Source of the DNA: Trinickia symbiotica
GTDB lineage: Bacteria; Pseudomonadota; Gammaproteobacteria; Burkholderiales; Burkholderiaceae
Assembly: GCF_002934455.1 (NCBI RefSeq)
Contig: NZ_PTIR01000027.1
Span: 1 to 64,000 of the forward strand
Direction: 5' to 3'
Length of the DNA: 64,000 nucleotides
Shown here piece after piece: positions 28,865-38,937 of the stretch (within the stretch, counting starts at the first letter, position 1; each line of letters begins with the position of its first letter). The position numbers were made by a program, and so were the translations under genes. The notes under the pieces were generated by a model that worked only from the letters and a program-made list of their open reading frames with translations, was not told the origin of the DNA and did no database searches.

Positions 28865-29914
28865 GTGCTCAGCTCCCTTTACCCGCTCGCCCGCACCCGC
28901 CTCTTTCGCATGGATGCGGAGGACGCTCATCATTTGACGCTGCGCGCGCTCGGCGCGGCCGGCCGCACCGGGCTCGCCAAACTGCTTGCGACGCACGTGC
29001 ACGACCTGCCGCGTACCGCGATGGGCATCGCTTTCCGCAATCCCGTCGGGCTCGCGGCCGGCCTCGACAAGGATGGCGCCTGCATCGACGGGCTCGCCGC
29101 GCTCGGGTTCGGCTTCATCGAAGTCGGCACCGTCACGCCGCGTCCGCAGCCCGGGAATCCGCGTCCGCGCATTTTCCGGCTGCCCGAGGCCGGTGCGCTC
29201 ATCAATCGCATGGGCTTCAACAACGGTGGGGTCGATCAGTTCGTCAAGAACGTCCAGGCGGCTCGCTACCGCGGCCCGCTCGGCCTGAACATCGGCAAGA
29301 ATGCCGATACTCCCATCGAGCGCGCCGCCGACGACTACCTGTACTGCCTCGAACGCGTCTACCCGTTCGCGAGCTATGTCACGATCAACATTTCATCGCC
29401 GAACACCAAAAACTTGCGTCAGCTGCAGGGCGCAAGCGCGCTGGATGCGCTGATCGGCGCGCTTAAGGACAAGCAACAGCGTCTCGCCGATCTGCACGGC
29501 AAACTCGTGCCGCTCGCGCTCAAGATCGCGCCCGACCTGGATGAGGAGCAGATCGATTCGATCGCCGATACGCTGTTGCGGCACCGCGTGGAAGGTGTCA
29601 TCGCAACCAATACGACGCTCTCGCGCGCGGCGGTCACGGGCCTGCCGCATGCTGAAGAAACGGGTGGCCTGTCCGGAAGGCCCGTGTTCGAGGCTTCGAA
29701 CCGAGTCATCGCGAAGCTGCGCGAGCGGGTCGACGGCGCGGTGACCATTATCGGCGTGGGCGGTATCGCCTCTGGCGAGGATGCCGTCGCGAAGCTCGCC
29801 GCCGGTGCGTCGCTCGTCCAGCTCTATACGGGCTTCATCTATCGAGGACCGGCCCTCGTGGGCGAGTGCGTCGAGGCGATCGCTCAGAGAGCGGCCCCAG
29901 CACCGGTCATATAG
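28865..29914 (+). CDS. pyrD: dihydroorotate dehydrogenase (quinone), class 2
   Basis: This 349-residue FMN enzyme oxidises dihydroorotate in pyrimidine synthesis, passing electrons to quinone at the membrane. Motifs are [34 protein letters not shown] (catalytic Ser), [10 protein letters not shown] and [11 protein letters not shown]. The N-terminal helix typical of class 2 enzymes is present. The start is a GTG (Leu codons follow); no strong ribosome-binding site is visible. Confidence 0.95.
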   Translation: MLSSLYPLARTRLFRMDAEDAHHLTLRALGAAGRTGLAKLLATHVHDLPRTAMGIAFRNPVGLAAGLDKDGACIDGLAALGFGFIEVGTVTPRPQPGNPRPRIFRLPEAGALINRMGFNNGGVDQFVKNVQAARYRGPLGLNIGKNADTPIERAADDYLYCLERVYPFASYVTINISSPNTKNLRQLQGASALDALIGALKDKQQRLADLHGKLVPLALKIAPDLDEEQIDSIADTLLRHRVEGVIATNTTLSRAAVTGLPHAEETGGLSGRPVFEASNRVIAKLRERVDGAVTIIGVGGIASGEDAVAKLAAGASLVQLYTGFIYRGPALVGECVEAIAQRAAPAPVI

Positions 29915-30002
29915 AAATAGGCAAACGATATTTAAAAGGCGATTGACTTATCGCTATGATTGCTCCCCACATCGATGCCTGCGAGGCAAGGAGAAGACCC
30001 GA

Positions 30003-30818
30003 ATGAAAGTAACGACGTTGAAGAAGATCCTGACGGCTGGCCTGATCGGAGCGGCTTTCGTCGCGGCCACTGCCCACGCCGCCGAGTTGCTCGACGAGGT
30101 CAAGGCGCGCGGGACGCTGCGCATCGGCCTCGAGGGAACGTTTCCCCCGTTCGACTCCAAAGACGCCAAAGGGGATCTCGTCGGATTCGACGTCGATATC
30201 GCGAAAGCCGTCGCTGCCAAGCTCGGGCTGAAGCCCGAGTTCATCACGACGGAGTGGAGCGGGATCATCGCCGGTCTGCAGGCGGGCAAATTCGATGTGA
30301 TCGTCAACCAGGTCGGCGCCACCGACGAGCGCAAGAAAGTGCTCGACTTTTCGCCCCCTTATACGTACTCGGGTGCCGAGCTGATTCAGCGCAAGAACGA
30401 CACGCGCCAGTTCAAATCGCTCGATGACCTGAAGGGCAAGAAGCTCGGCCTCGGCCTCGGCACGAACTACGAGCAGATGGCGAAGGCCGTTCCCGGCATC
30501 GACGTCAAGACCTACCCCGGCGCGCCGGAATACCTTCGCGATCTCGCGGCCGGACGCCTGGACGCCGCACTCAACGACAAGCTGATGGTGGCTTACCTGC
30601 TGAAGGGATCGGATCTGCCGCTGCGCGCGGGCGCCCAGGTGTCGGGCGGCACGCCGTCGGCCATCCCGTTCCGCAAGGGCAATCCGAAGTTCGCCGCGGC
30701 GATCGACGACGCCATGAAGCAACTCGAGGCGAATGGCACATTCACGAAGATCTCCGAGAAGTGGTTTGGCATCGACGTAACGAAGCCGACGGAGAGCACC
30801 TCGGCCACGAGCAAATAA
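30003..30818 (+). CDS. amino-acid ABC transporter periplasmic binding protein
   Basis: This 271-residue SBP-family-3 protein has a signal peptide ending near AHA-AEL. GTLRIGLEGTFPPFDSKD and GFDVDIAKAVAAKLGLKPEF are the classic N-terminal motifs. It resembles FliY/TcyJ cystine-binding proteins, but specificity is not certain. AAGGAGA lies nine bases upstream. A permease follows after a strong hairpin, but no ATP-binding gene follows that. Confidence 0.88.
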   Translation: MKVTTLKKILTAGLIGAAFVAATAHAAELLDEVKARGTLRIGLEGTFPPFDSKDAKGDLVGFDVDIAKAVAAKLGLKPEFITTEWSGIIAGLQAGKFDVIVNQVGATDERKKVLDFSPPYTYSGAELIQRKNDTRQFKSLDDLKGKKLGLGLGTNYEQMAKAVPGIDVKTYPGAPEYLRDLAAGRLDAALNDKLMVAYLLKGSDLPLRAGAQVSGGTPSAIPFRKGNPKFAAAIDDAMKQLEANGTFTKISEKWFGIDVTKPTESTSATSK

Positions 30819-30839
30819 GAGCTCAGGGCTGAACCATGC

Positions 30840-30867
30840 AAGGGCGGCATCTAGCGATGCCGCCCTT
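30840..30867 (+). terminator. hairpin between binding-protein and permease genes
   Basis: AAGGGCGGCAT-CTAGCG-ATGCCGCCCTT is a perfect 11-bp stem with a six-base loop, followed only by TCGTATT. It may act as a partial terminator or stabilise the upstream mRNA, giving more binding protein than permease. Confidence 0.65.
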
Positions 30868-30962
30868 TCGTATTGGCGCGTATATGATGTGTCCCCACCT
30901 CCGTATCGACGTCCGCCGGCTACACGTTAAATACGCTGAGTACGAGATAACAAAGCCACGTC

Positions 30963-31622
30963 ATGTCCACGACTTCCCTGCTCGCCCAATCGCTGCCCGC
31001 GCTCGCGCAGGGCGCCGTCCTGACGATCAAGTTCGCGGTGCTTTCGATGATCTTCGGCCTTCTCGCCGCCACCGTCATCGCGTTGATGGGCATCAGCCAT
31101 CGCAAGCCGCTCGTCGGGATCGCTCGTACCTACGTCAGCATCATGCGCGGCACGCCGCTGCTCGTACAGATCTTCGTCGTCTATTACGGCCTGCCGAGCG
31201 TCGGCCTTTCGCTCGATCCGACGCCGGCCGGCGTGATCGCGCTTTCGGCCAACGTGGCGGCCTATCTGTCCGAAAGCATGCGTGGAGCGATCAACGGCAT
31301 TCACCGCGGCCAATGGCTCGCCGCATATAGCCTGGGGCTCTCGCGGCGGCAGACGCTGCGCTACGTGATCGGACCGCAGGCGCTGCGCATCGCCGTGCCG
31401 AGCCTCTCGAACAGCCTCATCAGTCTGATCAAGGATACATCGCTGGTCTCGGTCATCACCGTGACGGAGCTCTTGCGCAGCGCCCAGGAGATCATCGCGA
31501 CGACCTATCAACCGCTACCGCTCTACCTCGCGGCCGCGGCCGTCTATTGGGTCCTTTGTCAGGTCCTGGAGTGGGTGCAGCACTGGTATGAACGACGCCT
31601 CGCGCTGCCGACGCGCCATTGA
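30963..31622 (+). CDS. amino-acid ABC transporter permease
   Basis: This 219-residue HisM-type permease has five membrane segments. IMRGTPLLVQIFVVYYGLPS and the EAA-type loop AYSLGLSRRQTLRYVIGPQA are diagnostic. It starts MSTTSLLAQSLPALAQGAVL. It probably pairs with the preceding binding protein. The ATPase that must energise it is not adjacent. Confidence 0.9.
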   Translation: MSTTSLLAQSLPALAQGAVLTIKFAVLSMIFGLLAATVIALMGISHRKPLVGIARTYVSIMRGTPLLVQIFVVYYGLPSVGLSLDPTPAGVIALSANVAAYLSESMRGAINGIHRGQWLAAYSLGLSRRQTLRYVIGPQALRIAVPSLSNSLISLIKDTSLVSVITVTELLRSAQEIIATTYQPLPLYLAAAAVYWVLCQVLEWVQHWYERRLALPTRH

Positions 31623-31713
31623 CTGTCGACATGCCTAACGCCGCGCGAACTCGCCTGAGTGCGCCGCGCGCGGGCCGGCATCGGGACGGACGGACCCGGC
31701 CGGCGGCTGAACG

Positions 31714-32430
31714 CTAATGCCGGCTCGGCACCTCGACGGCGAACTCGCGACTGATCTCGTCGGCCGCCAACTCGATGAGGGCGAGCGCGGCGGCTTCGGC
31801 ATCCTTGGGGTCGCGCCGCTCTATCGCCGACACGAGGCGCTCGTGTGTCTGCACGGATATTTCCCACGCGCCGGCCTTCTCCGCGAGCATAGGTTGCGTC
31901 GCCTGCAAGGCTCCACGGATGATGGCTGCCATTTGCTGAAAGAATTGGTTGCCGCTCGCATGGACGATGCGCGTATGCAACAGTTCGTTCGCGGACGCGT
32001 AGCCCGTATCGCCGGGGGCGAGCCCCTTGAACAGATCGAACGCCTCACGGATCGCGGCGACATCGGCCACGCTCGCGCGCGCGGCTGCCTGGGCGGCCGC
32101 GCGAGGCTCGATCAGCATCCGGAACTCGATGACGTCGCGCATGAAAAGCGGATCGGGCTTAGCGCGAAACCGCCAGTTGACGACGTCCTCGTCGATCATC
32201 CGCCAGTCGCGCATCGACCGGATCCGGGTGCCGACTTTGGGACGCACGTCCAACATGTGCCTCGCGAGCAGCATCGACAACGCTTCGCGCATGACGGTCC
32301 GACTGACGTCGAATTCCTTCGAAAGCACGTCTTGCGGCGGAAGAATCGCCCCATATTTTTCTTCGACGATCCCTGAGACGAGCCCGTCCATTACCTTGCT
32401 GACCAGTGAACGGTCCTTGCCCTGCTCCAT
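31714..32430 (-). CDS. GntR/FadR-family transcriptional regulator
   Basis: This 238-residue protein has an N-terminal winged HTH with ILPPQDVLSKEFDVSRTVMR and EALSMLLARHMLDVRPKVGT, and an FCD ligand-binding domain (about residues 85-230) with a conserved Asp and three His for metal binding. It is convergent with the permease and has no obvious target beside it. FadR-type regulators usually sense a sugar acid or other carboxylate. Confidence 0.9.
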   Translation of the reverse strand: MEQGKDRSLVSKVMDGLVSGIVEEKYGAILPPQDVLSKEFDVSRTVMREALSMLLARHMLDVRPKVGTRIRSMRDWRMIDEDVVNWRFRAKPDPLFMRDVIEFRMLIEPRAAAQAAARASVADVAAIREAFDLFKGLAPGDTGYASANELLHTRIVHASGNQFFQQMAAIIRGALQATQPMLAEKAGAWEISVQTHERLVSAIERRDPKDAEAAALALIELAADEISREFAVEVPSRH

Positions 32431-33575
32431 GACTTCCCCCGATGCGCCGACCGACGCCTGTCCTTGCTGTTTCGTTTCAAAACCCTCGCATAGCGCTTTC
32501 GGGTATATGAATACGGTGCTTCGACCAAATTCGATACGCTATTGGGAAACGCCTGACAGGGTTATCCCTCTGATCGTACCGATGCCGAATGTGCTTCAAC
32601 GGTGGCACGCGCCGCGACTCCACACCCTCACAAATTACTTCGCAGTACTATGCAATGCGGTTCCCAATTCGACGACGAGCGCTGCTTGAATGAACACTGC
32701 ACGATGGCCGCGTTTCATACACGCAGCGACGAGCCACAGGCCCAGGTAAGACGAATCGTCATGTTGCACGGTACGTCTCGGACAAAGGGGTTTCCGTTCG
32801 CAATCGCACTCATTGTTGCTAGCGACCCGACACTCGCGCGAAACCTTATTCGGCATCCAACACTCGGCACGTCTCAACAATGAGTCACTCGCGCCGCGAT
32901 CGTTTTTTTACAAGCATGCCGACAAGCTACGCCATCAAATGGCGTTTGCTCCCAGTCGTTCGCACGCCGCGATACGTCGCGTTTGAACCGGCCAATCCGC
33001 CCCTTCCCCTTGCTGCAGGCGGCTTTCGCGGGTCAAAGAAGAGGTGCTGGCGGGGCATCCAATGTGACCGATGCAACATAACTGAATCAAATTCGCAACG
33101 CGGCCGCCCTCCTCTCGGATCGTGCATCGAGCCGTTGCCAGCGGCTCGCCGAGGCCCGCGTGGCACAGGGAAATGCCAATCCGGTCAAGCGCTTAGCTCA
33201 CCGATTCGAAGCGGTTTGTGAGGACCGCCATCCACCATCGCGATTGTGCAGATTTGAAACAAAAAGGCGGCGGAATCTCAACGCACCGCGCCGCAACATA
33301 GCCGCTGCCTTGTCCGACGCCGTCATACCGGGGCTTGGCACGATCCTCGCTGAACCTCGCCCGCAACTGAGTGCTGCCGCACAGACGACGTGGCAGCCAC
33401 GGCCAGGGAGAGGCAAACAACGCCGGAACGGGGGTGGGTACTTCGCGAAGAATCTTGGCTCCTTCGCAAAATAACCCGGAAGTACGAGCCGTTAACCGTT
33501 ACCGGCCCGAGCAACGATGAGCCGCAAGAGCACGTGCGCTTCGCGCATGACGTGGCATTCATTCGAGGACCGATC
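32431..33575. other. 1.1-kb gap with no convincing gene
   Basis: No frame here has a ribosome-binding site, family likeness or consistent codon usage. The only structure noted is a small inverted repeat, ACGCCAT-CAA-ATGGCGT, at 32929-32945. The region is somewhat less GC-rich than its flanks. It may hold the regulatory region of the Crp-like gene or the remains of a lost gene. Confidence 0.5.
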
Positions 33576-34310
33576 ATGTTGACACTACAATCCGACCTTC
33601 ACGGCAACCACCTTCTCGGCGCGCTGCCGCCGCACGAGTGGCAAGCGCTGACGCCGCATCTCGAGCTTGTTCATCTTCGCACTGAACAGCTGCTCTGCGA
33701 TTGCGGCCACAAGATCCACCACGTCTACTTTCCGACGACAGCCATCATCTCGATTCTGTCGATGATGGAGGACGGCGGCTCGGTCGAGCTTGCCGCGGTG
33801 GGCCGAGAAGGCATGGCGGGGGTGCAAGTGTTGACGGGCGGAGAAACGATGCCGAGCCGCGTGCAAGTCCAATGCGCCGGGTTCGCCTACCGCATGAGCG
33901 CGCAGCAACTGAAACAAGAAATCGCACGGTCCGACCTGCTGCGACGGCTCATGTTGCTTTATATGCAAGCGCTTCTGACTCAAGTCGCTCAAACGGCGGC
34001 ATGCAACCGCCATCACTCGTTGAGCAAGCAACTTTGTCGCTGGCTACTGATCGAGATCGATCGCGCAGCGACGAACGAGCTGGCCGTGACTCAGCAGATG
34101 ATCGCCGACATGCTCGGCGTGCGGCGTGAAGGCATCACAGAGGCAGCCGGCAAACTCCACGAGGAAGGGCTCATTTATCACAGCCGCGGCCACATCAAGG
34201 TCCTCGACCGCAAAGGGCTCGAATCGCGCGCATGTGAATGCTACGGTCTCGTCAAGCGCGAGTTCGACCGGCTGCTCCCGAGTCTGCGTCAGACGAATAC
34301 GGTGGCTTGA
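33576..34310 (+). CDS. Crp/Fnr-family transcriptional regulator
   Basis: This 244-residue protein starts MLTLQSDLHGNHLLGALPPH. A cyclic-nucleotide-binding-like fold (residues about 15-130) contains VYFPTTAIISILSMMEDGGS. A C-terminal winged HTH (about 165-225) has VTQQMIADMLGVRREGITEA. Fnr-type iron-sulfur cysteines are absent, and the cAMP pocket is not clearly kept. This type is common in Burkholderiaceae as a general stress or oxygen-related regulator; targets are unknown. Confidence 0.87.
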   Translation: MLTLQSDLHGNHLLGALPPHEWQALTPHLELVHLRTEQLLCDCGHKIHHVYFPTTAIISILSMMEDGGSVELAAVGREGMAGVQVLTGGETMPSRVQVQCAGFAYRMSAQQLKQEIARSDLLRRLMLLYMQALLTQVAQTAACNRHHSLSKQLCRWLLIEIDRAATNELAVTQQMIADMLGVRREGITEAAGKLHEEGLIYHSRGHIKVLDRKGLESRACECYGLVKREFDRLLPSLRQTNTVA

Positions 34311-34366
34311 AACGTGAGGCTCTGGGCACGCCGGGACGCACGCACCATCCCCGGATCGGACCGCGC

Positions 34367-35059
34367 TCAGCTGCGATAGTCAATCGTCTCGACACGCTGG
34401 TCCGAAGCGAGCAGACAAAGATCGGCCCCACGCGCGGCGAAAAGCCCCACGGTCACGACGCCCGGCCATCCGTTGATCGCGGCTTCGAGCGCGCGCGGAT
34501 CGTCGATCCGTAGCTCCTTTACGTCGATGATCTCGTTGCCGTTGTCCGTGACGTACGGGGTGCCGTCCTGCCGCACGCGAAGCACGGGCACGCCGCCTAT
34601 CGCCAGCACGCGACGGCCGATCGCCGTACGCGCCATCGGGACGACTTCGATGGGCAGCGGGAACCGGCCCAGCATCTCAACGCGCTTCGACGCGTCAGCG
34701 ACGCAGACGAACACATCGGACACCGACGCGACGATTTTTTCGCGCGTGAGCGCGCCGCCGCCGCCCTTGATCATCGCGCCGCTCGCATCGATTTCGTCCG
34801 CGCCGTCGACGTAGATCGGCAGCGATTCGATCTCGTTGAGGTCGAACACGCGAATGCCATGCTGCTCGAGCCGTGCCGTCGTTGCGACTGAACTCGATAC
34901 GGCGCCGCGGTAGCGATCCTTGCGCGCGGCGAGCGCATCGATGAAACAGTTCGCTGTCGAGCCGGTGCCGATGCCGATCACCGAGCCTTCCGGCACATGC
35001 GTGTTGACGTAGTCGGCCGCTGCCTGGCCGACGAGGCGCTTCAGTTCGTCTTGATTCAT
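34367..35059 (-). CDS. rpiA: ribose-5-phosphate isomerase A
   Basis: This 230-residue enzyme interconverts ribose 5-phosphate and ribulose 5-phosphate. [35 protein letters not shown] and [16 protein letters not shown] are the family motifs, with the catalytic Asp and Lys included. It starts [20 protein letters not shown], 17 bp after rlmB on the same strand. Operon with rnr-rlmB is likely. Confidence 0.95.
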   Translation of the reverse strand: MNQDELKRLVGQAAADYVNTHVPEGSVIGIGTGSTANCFIDALAARKDRYRGAVSSSVATTARLEQHGIRVFDLNEIESLPIYVDGADEIDASGAMIKGGGGALTREKIVASVSDVFVCVADASKRVEMLGRFPLPIEVVPMARTAIGRRVLAIGGVPVLRVRQDGTPYVTDNGNEIIDVKELRIDDPRALEAAINGWPGVVTVGLFAARGADLCLLASDQRVETIDYRS

Positions 35060-35076
35060 GGGAAACAGTTCATCGA

Positions 35077-35826
35077 TCAGGGAAGTGGCTTGGCCGCCCT
35101 CTGCCGAACGGCCTCGAACAGACAGACGCCGCTTGCCACGGAGACGTTGAGGCTTTCGACCGTGCCGGCCATCGGGATGTGCATGACCTCGTCGCACGTC
35201 TCGCGAGTCAAGCGCCGCATGCCCTCGCCTTCGGCGCCCATGACGAGGGCGACAGGACCATCGAGCTTCGTCGCGTAGAGACCGGCCGGGGCATCGCCTG
35301 CCGTCCCGACGACCCATACCCCGGCATCCTTCAGCTCGCGCAACGCTCGTGCGAGATTCGTGACCGTAATATAGGGCACCGTATCGGCGGCGCCGCTCGC
35401 CACCTTGGCCGCTGTCGCATTGAGCCCGACGGCGCGATCGCGCGGCGCGATGACCGCATGCGCGCCCGCGGCGTCGGCCACGCGCAGACATGCGCCGAGG
35501 TTGTGCGGATCGGTCACGCCGTCGAGCACGAGCAAAAGCGCGGGACCTTCGATTCCGTCGAGCAGTTCCGCCAGGTTCTGCGCAAGCGGCAGATCGGTCG
35601 CGCGAGCGACGACACCTTGATGGCGCTCCGTATGCGCGAGCCCCCAAAGCCTTGTTTCGTCGGCCGCGATCAGGCGAACGCCCGCTTCTTTCGCGGTATG
35701 CAGGAAGTCCTGCATGCGACGATCGCGCCGTGTGGCGTCGTAGAGAACTTCCTCGACCGTCGATGGATCGTGACGCAAGCGCGCCGTCACCGCATGAAAC
35801 CCGTAGAGAACTTTGAGACGTGCCAT
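35077..35826 (-). CDS. rlmB: 23S rRNA (guanosine-2'-O)-methyltransferase RlmB
   Basis: This 249-residue SpoU-family enzyme methylates G2251 of 23S rRNA. An N-terminal substrate domain starts [20 protein letters not shown]. The knotted SAM domain has [40 protein letters not shown] and [20 protein letters not shown]. It starts two bases after the rnr stop, which indicates translational coupling. Confidence 0.95.
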   Translation of the reverse strand: MARLKVLYGFHAVTARLRHDPSTVEEVLYDATRRDRRMQDFLHTAKEAGVRLIAADETRLWGLAHTERHQGVVARATDLPLAQNLAELLDGIEGPALLLVLDGVTDPHNLGACLRVADAAGAHAVIAPRDRAVGLNATAAKVASGAADTVPYITVTNLARALRELKDAGVWVVGTAGDAPAGLYATKLDGPVALVMGAEGEGMRRLTRETCDEVMHIPMAGTVESLNVSVASGVCLFEAVRQRAAKPLP

Positions 35827-35828
35827 AT

Positions 35829-38294
35829 TCAGTTTTTCTTGCGCGCGCGTGCCTTGGCAGCCGGCTTCGGCGCCACACCCCGCTTTTTCGCGGCTTGGAC
35901 CCGCGCCGCCCGCGCTTCGTTGACCGCCGCCGACTTGCCTGGCGCAGCCTTCTTGCGCCGCACACTTTCGTCGTTCGTCAGCGAGCGCACGCGAGGACCC
36001 ATGTCGGTGGTCTCGCCAACCGAGCGCTCGACGAGCGCGGGCCGGGCTGCGATCGCCGACTTCATCGGCGTATCGCGCACGAGACGGAAATCGATCTTGC
36101 GCGCGTCGAGATCGACGCGGCTCACCTGCACGCGGACGCGATCGGATAGCCGATAGCGAATACCGGTGCGTTCGCCGCGCAGCTCGTTCTTGATTTCGTC
36201 GTACTGAAAGTAGTCCGATCCGAGCTCGGTGACGTGAACGAGGCCTTCGATGAAGAGCGCGTCGAGCTGGACGAAAATACCGAACGACGTGACGCCGTTG
36301 ATCATCCCGCCATATTCCTCGCCGAGCTTGTCGCGCATGAAATAGCACTTGAGCCACGTTTCGACGTCGCGCGAGGCTTCGTCGGCACGCCGCTCGTTCG
36401 CCGAGCAATGGAGCCCGAGCTCTTCCCAGATGGCCGTATTCGTGCGGCCGTTCGGACGCGCTGTTTGCTCGTCGGCTTGCTGCAACGCCCGTGCGCGCGG
36501 CGAAAGCGCCGTATTCAACACGACGCCTTCGGGCGCGCGAGGTTGATATTTGCGGCCCGAAAGAATCGCGTAGATCGCGCGATGCGTGAGCAAATCTGGA
36601 TAGCGCCGAATCGGACTCGTGAAATGCGCGTAGGCGTCGTACGCGAGGCCGAAGTGGCCGATGTTGTCCGGACTGTAAACGGCCTGCTGCATCGAGCGCA
36701 GCAGCATCGTCTGCAGCATCTGCGCATCGGGACGGTCGCGAATCTGCGCCATCAGCGCCGCGTAGTCGCTCGCATGAGGCGTGTCACCGCCGCCGAGCGT
36801 GAGGCCCATGCCACGCAGGAACGTCCGCAGGTTCTCGAGCTTTTCGGCTGTCGGGCCCGCATGGACGCGATAAAGACCGGGGTGCTTGTTGCGTTTCAAG
36901 AAGTCGGCCGCGCAGACGTTCGCGGCCAGCATGCACTCCTCGATCAACTTATGGGCATCGTTGCGCTGGCGCGGCAGGATCTGTTCGATCTTGCCCTGCG
37001 CGTTGCAGACGATGTACGTTTCCGTCGTGTCGAAGTCGATCGCGCCGCGCTTTTGCCGCGCGGCGAAGAGCGCCTTGAAGACAGCGTAAAGATCCTGCAG
37101 CTGCGGCACGAGCGCGGCGCGCCGACCGGCCTCCGGCCCCTTCGTATTGGAGAGGATCGCGGCGACTTCGGTGTAGGTAAGCCGAGCCGCCGAGTGCATC
37201 ACGCCCGGATAGAACTGATAACCCTTGATCTCGCCGCGCCCTGTAATGACCATGTCGCAGACGAGCACGCAGCGATCCACTTGCGGATTGAGCGAGCACA
37301 GGCCGTTGGATAGCTTCTCCGGCAGCATCGGAATGACGCGGCGCGGAAAGTAGACCGAGGTGCTGCGCTCGATCGCATCGATGTCGAGCGCCGTTTCCGG
37401 TTGCACGTAATGCGACACGTCCGCGATCGCGACGATGAGACGGAAACCGTCGACGCGGCCGACCTTCATCGGCTCGCAGTAGACGGCATCGTCGAAGTCC
37501 CGCGCGTCCTCGCCATCGATCGTGACGAGCGGCACGTCGCGCAGGTCGACTCGATGGCGCAGGTCGGCAAGCCGCACCTCGTCGGGCAGCTTGGCCGACT
37601 CGGCTAGTGCCTCCGGACTGAACTCGTGCGGCACGCCGTACTTGCGCACGGCGATCTCGATCTCCATGCCCGGGTCGTCGATGTCGCCGAGCACCTCGAT
37701 CACACGGCCGAGGGGCTGCGAATGGCGGCTCGGGAAGTCGGTCAACTCCGCGACGACGACCTGGCCCACCTTCGCCTTCTTGACGTTTTGCGTGACGAGG
37801 ATATCGTGCGCGATCCGCTTGTCTTCCGGTGCGACGATGAGCGCGCCGCTCTCGCTGAGCAGCCGTCCGATCACGCGCTTGTTCGCGCGCTCGGTCACTT
37901 CGACGACGTGGCCTTCGGGACGTCCGCGCCGATCGTAGCCGACGATCCGCGCGAGCACGCGGTCGTTGTGCATGACCTTTTGCATCTCGGCGTTCGGCAG
38001 GAATAGATCGTCCTGCCCGTCGTCGCGCACGACAAAGCCGTAGCCGTCGCGATGGCCCTGTACGCGGCCCGCCACGAAGTTCGACGGGTGAGTCAGCTGA
38101 TAGTAGCCGCGCTTGTCGAGACGGATCTGGCCGTCGCGCTCCATGGCGCCGAGACGTTTGAAGAAGCCTTCGCGCTCCTGGCGCTTGATCGACAGACTCT
38201 CGGCGATGTCGTTTGCGGTAACCGGCGTGTCACTGGTGCGCAGCACGCCGAGAATCTCTTCACGGCTCGGGATCGGGTACGGATATTTGCTCAA
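35829..38294 (-). CDS. rnr: ribonuclease R
   Basis: This 821-residue exoribonuclease degrades structured RNA from the 3' end. An N-terminal HTH-like region and cold-shock OB folds precede the RNB domain, which carries the metal-binding [15 protein letters not shown] near residue 270. An S1 domain ([20 protein letters not shown] near residue 660) and a Lys/Arg/Ala-rich tail follow. This is the normal RNase R layout. It is first in rnr-rlmB-rpiA. Confidence 0.96.
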   Translation of the reverse strand: MSKYPYPIPSREEILGVLRTSDTPVTANDIAESLSIKRQEREGFFKRLGAMERDGQIRLDKRGYYQLTHPSNFVAGRVQGHRDGYGFVVRDDGQDDLFLPNAEMQKVMHNDRVLARIVGYDRRGRPEGHVVEVTERANKRVIGRLLSESGALIVAPEDKRIAHDILVTQNVKKAKVGQVVVAELTDFPSRHSQPLGRVIEVLGDIDDPGMEIEIAVRKYGVPHEFSPEALAESAKLPDEVRLADLRHRVDLRDVPLVTIDGEDARDFDDAVYCEPMKVGRVDGFRLIVAIADVSHYVQPETALDIDAIERSTSVYFPRRVIPMLPEKLSNGLCSLNPQVDRCVLVCDMVITGRGEIKGYQFYPGVMHSAARLTYTEVAAILSNTKGPEAGRRAALVPQLQDLYAVFKALFAARQKRGAIDFDTTETYIVCNAQGKIEQILPRQRNDAHKLIEECMLAANVCAADFLKRNKHPGLYRVHAGPTAEKLENLRTFLRGMGLTLGGGDTPHASDYAALMAQIRDRPDAQMLQTMLLRSMQQAVYSPDNIGHFGLAYDAYAHFTSPIRRYPDLLTHRAIYAILSGRKYQPRAPEGVVLNTALSPRARALQQADEQTARPNGRTNTAIWEELGLHCSANERRADEASRDVETWLKCYFMRDKLGEEYGGMINGVTSFGIFVQLDALFIEGLVHVTELGSDYFQYDEIKNELRGERTGIRYRLSDRVRVQVSRVDLDARKIDFRLVRDTPMKSAIAARPALVERSVGETTDMGPRVRSLTNDESVRRKKAAPGKSAAVNEARAARVQAAKKRGVAPKPAAKARARKKN

Positions 38295-38503
38295 GGGCGC
38301 TGATCGATATTGGTGGTTTGTTCTTGTCTCGGTGGTTCAGACATGGCAATCCGCGCAATTCTAGCACTCGGGAAAGGACGGACGGACGCGGGTTTTGGCG
38401 GGCGGCAATGTATGGTTGCGCCCACGCGCTCACGGGCGTTGAGGCGCGAACGCGGCGCATGGGACGGTGCCCGGAGCCGCTAGCCGTTCACCCGACGAAT
38501 CGC

Positions 38504-38531
38504 TTGACAGCAATTACGAGGCCGATATAAT
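38504..38531 (+). promoter_or_regulatory. consensus promoter of tRNA-Leu
   Basis: A perfect TTGACA and a perfect TATAAT are separated by 16 bp. Transcription should start near 38538, about 19 bp before the tRNA. Confidence 0.9.
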
Positions 38532-38556
38532 GACGGTCTTTGCTGCACGACACCTT

Positions 38557-38643
38557 GCCCAGGTGGCGGAATTGGTAGACGCACTAGGTTCAGGTCCTAG
38601 CGGTGGCAACACCGTGGAGGTTCGAGTCCTCTTCTGGGCACCA
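38557..38643 (+). tRNA. tRNA-Leu (CAG)
   Basis: The 87-nt class II tRNA starts GCCCAGGTGGCGGAATTGGT. Its anticodon loop is TTCAGGT (anticodon CAG). A long variable arm (GGTGGCAACACC) and an encoded CCA follow. The accessory segment of the window begins just after it. Confidence 0.97.
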
Positions 38644-38650
38644 AGTTTTA

Positions 38651-38680
38651 AAAAAGGCCAGCGGTTAGCTGGCCTTTTTC
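38651..38680 (+). terminator. terminator of tRNA-Leu
   Basis: AAAAGGCCAGC-GGTTA-GCTGGCCTTTT is an 11-bp stem followed by a T run, eight bases past the tRNA. Confidence 0.88.
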
Positions 38681-38697
38681 ATTTCTGCGCCCAGGAA

Positions 38698-38793
38698 GCA
38701 AAGTGCCTGCGCACTTTGCGCGAGGACTCGAAAGGCTGCGCTTGCAAGCGCAGCCGGGGTCGCGCTTGTATGACCCAGTCCTCTCATGGCACC
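38698..38793. repeat. palindromes and degenerate tRNA-Leu-derived repeats
   Basis: Two strong dyads lie here: GCAAAGTGC-CTGC-GCACTTTGC (38698-38719) and the 22-bp perfect palindrome at 38734-38755 (GGCTGCGCTTG plus its complement). Between them, GAGGACTCGAA (38722-38732) is an inverted copy of the tRNA-Leu T-arm at 38621-38631. At 38777-38793, AGTCCTCT-CAT-GGCACC repeats the tRNA 3' end (38625-38642) imperfectly. This may be a worn attachment site or tRNA remnant. Confidence 0.5.
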
Positions 38794-38805
38794 GAGGATT
38801 GAAAC

Positions 38806-38838
38806 AAAAGGCCAAGTCTTCGTGACTTGGCCTTTTGT
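38806..38838 (+). terminator. second terminator-like hairpin
   Basis: AAAAGGCCAAGTC-TTCGT-GACTTGGCCTTTT is a 13-bp stem with a five-base loop and a T-rich end. It has the same layout as the tRNA-Leu terminator about 155 bp upstream and follows the degenerate tRNA 3'-end copy. It could also end transcription from the minus side. Confidence 0.7.
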
Positions 38839-38937
38839 TTTCAAGGACTTGCGGGGCTCCTTGTTCTTTGCGATCACGCGATTGGCGTAATTTTGGCGTA
38901 ATGGCGTACGAGACTGGCGGCGTCGTCTGAAGCGCCT

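Noticed and set aside
32602-32883. 93-codon open frame in the 1.1-kb gap
   Set aside because: No ribosome-binding site, no recognisable segment and biased composition unlike neighbours.
33390-33575. N-terminal extension of the Crp-like regulator
   Set aside because: The added residues are unlike the family and have no ribosome-binding site; the family start is at 33576.
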